NCBI GenBank assembly: GCA_020718785.1
Contig: DYRK01000009.1
Coordinates: forward strand, 12,069-27,147
DNA: 15,079 nucleotides
Direction of reading: 5' to 3'
Source: Desulfatirhabdium butyrativorans
GTDB taxonomy: Bacteria > Desulfobacterota > Desulfobacteria > Desulfobacterales > DYRK01
This document shows positions 14,495-15,079 of this stretch, one piece after another. Position 1 is the stretch's first letter. Each line of letters starts with the position of its first letter. The translations under genes were made by a program, and so were the position numbers. Below the pieces are notes generated by a model that was not told the DNA's origin, ran no database searches, and was given only the letters and a program-made list of their open reading frames with translations.

Positions 14495-15079
14495 ATGGAC
14501 CCTTTGTATTACACGCTGCTGACCGGCGCACTCGGCAGCATGATCGCCAGCATCACCGAGAAAAAAGCCGCTGACGTGGTGGCTGCATTTGAAAAGCGTT
14601 TGCAGAAAGGCGGTCAGCCCGTGAATCACGATTTGCAGCGGGCTGTCCATGAGGCTTATCTCAAAGCCACGCTCTTTGTCTGCAAAAGTTTTATGGAAGA
14701 ATGCGGCGTTTCACGGGAGCTGCTGAGAGCGGATGACCCGCTTGACCGTCCCCGAAGTGAAGCTGCCCGTGCAGATGCGGTTCGGCAGAAACTTTATGCA
14801 GAGATTAAACAATTGTCTGACCCTGATGATGTTCCTTCTGCTAAAATTCCGAAAACAAAGCTCAAACTGTTGCTAACATCCGGAAATATGAGCGCAAAAG
14901 AACAGCTTGAGACGTTAAAAGCCGAATTGAAAGAACAGGTGATCGTTCATATTTCCGAATGGCAGGACAATCTGCCCTATTGCTTTATCCTGATGATTCG
15001 GGAAGGATGGGAAAGAAACGGCGTTCAATTGGACTGGTTCAATTCCCTGTGTCTCTGGTTTGCCGAAATTCTGAAAAAT
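14495..15079 (+). CDS. Unrecognised protein, 5' part only (runs off the window)
   Basis: An open frame of 195 codons starts at ATG 14495 with GGGAG (14483-14487) 7 bases upstream and continues past the window end without a stop. The start is a weakly hydrophobic helix (LLTGALGSMIASI), not a clear signal peptide. The segment PVNHDLQRAVHEAYLKATLF (residues 44-63) is reminiscent of N-terminal regions I associate with large bacterial STAND/NACHT-type or other conflict proteins. Charged linkers (RPRSEAARADAVRQ; AKEQLETLKAELKEQ) and a tryptophan-rich stretch (DWFNSLCLWFAEIL) follow. I cannot name a family. Base composition is near that of the kor genes. It is preceded by a 248-base non-coding region rich in inverted repeats. 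Confidence 0.75.
   Translation, partial: MDPLYYTLLTGALGSMIASITEKKAADVVAAFEKRLQKGGQPVNHDLQRAVHEAYLKATLFVCKSFMEECGVSRELLRADDPLDRPRSEAARADAVRQKLYAEIKQLSDPDDVPSAKIPKTKLKLLLTSGNMSAKEQLETLKAELKEQVIVHISEWQDNLPYCFILMIREGWERNGVQLDWFNSLCLWFAEILKN

Overview
The window looks like a chromosomal segment of an anaerobic bacterium. A four-subunit 2-oxoacid:ferredoxin oxidoreductase operon coupled to a very large HdrA/NfnB-type iron-sulfur flavoprotein is typical of sulfate reducers and syntrophs (Desulfobacterota and relatives). The dense accessory content (intein, restriction-modification genes, toxin-antitoxin pair, gene remnant, heptad-type intergenic repeats) fits a large, repeat-rich genome of that kind. 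The taxonomic guess is inference; no rRNA or other marker is present.

Layout. (1) 1-2217, minus strand: a GDP-mannose 4,6-dehydratase gene (gmd) with its own likely promoter. The coding sequence is interrupted by an in-frame 323-residue intein between the conserved motif halves NHE and SPxRGETFVTRK. A low-complexity heptad repeat lies just beyond its stop. (2) 2332-3299, minus strand: a cyclase-family (kynurenine-formamidase-like) hydrolase and, just upstream of it, a start-less 3' remnant of a DUF29 gene. (3) 3281-6990, plus strand: an AT-rich two-gene block, a 988-aa gamma-class N6-adenine DNA methyltransferase (Eco57I-like) followed 5 bp later by a PD-(D/E)XK nuclease-like protein. It is probably a horizontally acquired restriction-modification system with its own sigma70-like promoter. 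(4) 7139-14246, plus strand: korD-korA-korB, then a UPF0175/DUF3368 toxin-antitoxin pair, then korC and the 1116-aa HdrA/NfnB fusion, whose start codon overlaps the korC stop. (5) 14247-15079: a leader region with a perfect 9-bp palindrome, an 84-nt element with perfect 17-bp inverted ends, a compact structured RNA candidate, and the first 195 codons of an unrecognised protein that runs off the window.

How the genes fit together. KorABCD would oxidise a 2-oxoacid (2-oxoglutarate or a branched/aryl analogue) with CoA and pass electrons to ferredoxin-type clusters. The co-translated HdrA/NfnB fusion carries two Rossmann nucleotide-binding motifs in an NfnB/GltD-like core plus many cysteine clusters. 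It is therefore a plausible route between those electrons and NAD(P)H, possibly by flavin-based bifurcation. The toxin-antitoxin pair splits this otherwise coherent operon between korB and korC. The gmd gene belongs to GDP-sugar (fucose/rhamnose/perosamine) biosynthesis and depends on intein excision to make working enzyme.

The most noteworthy items are the GMD intein with a degenerate homing endonuclease, the HdrA/NfnB fusion, and the structured non-coding leader in front of the truncated last gene.
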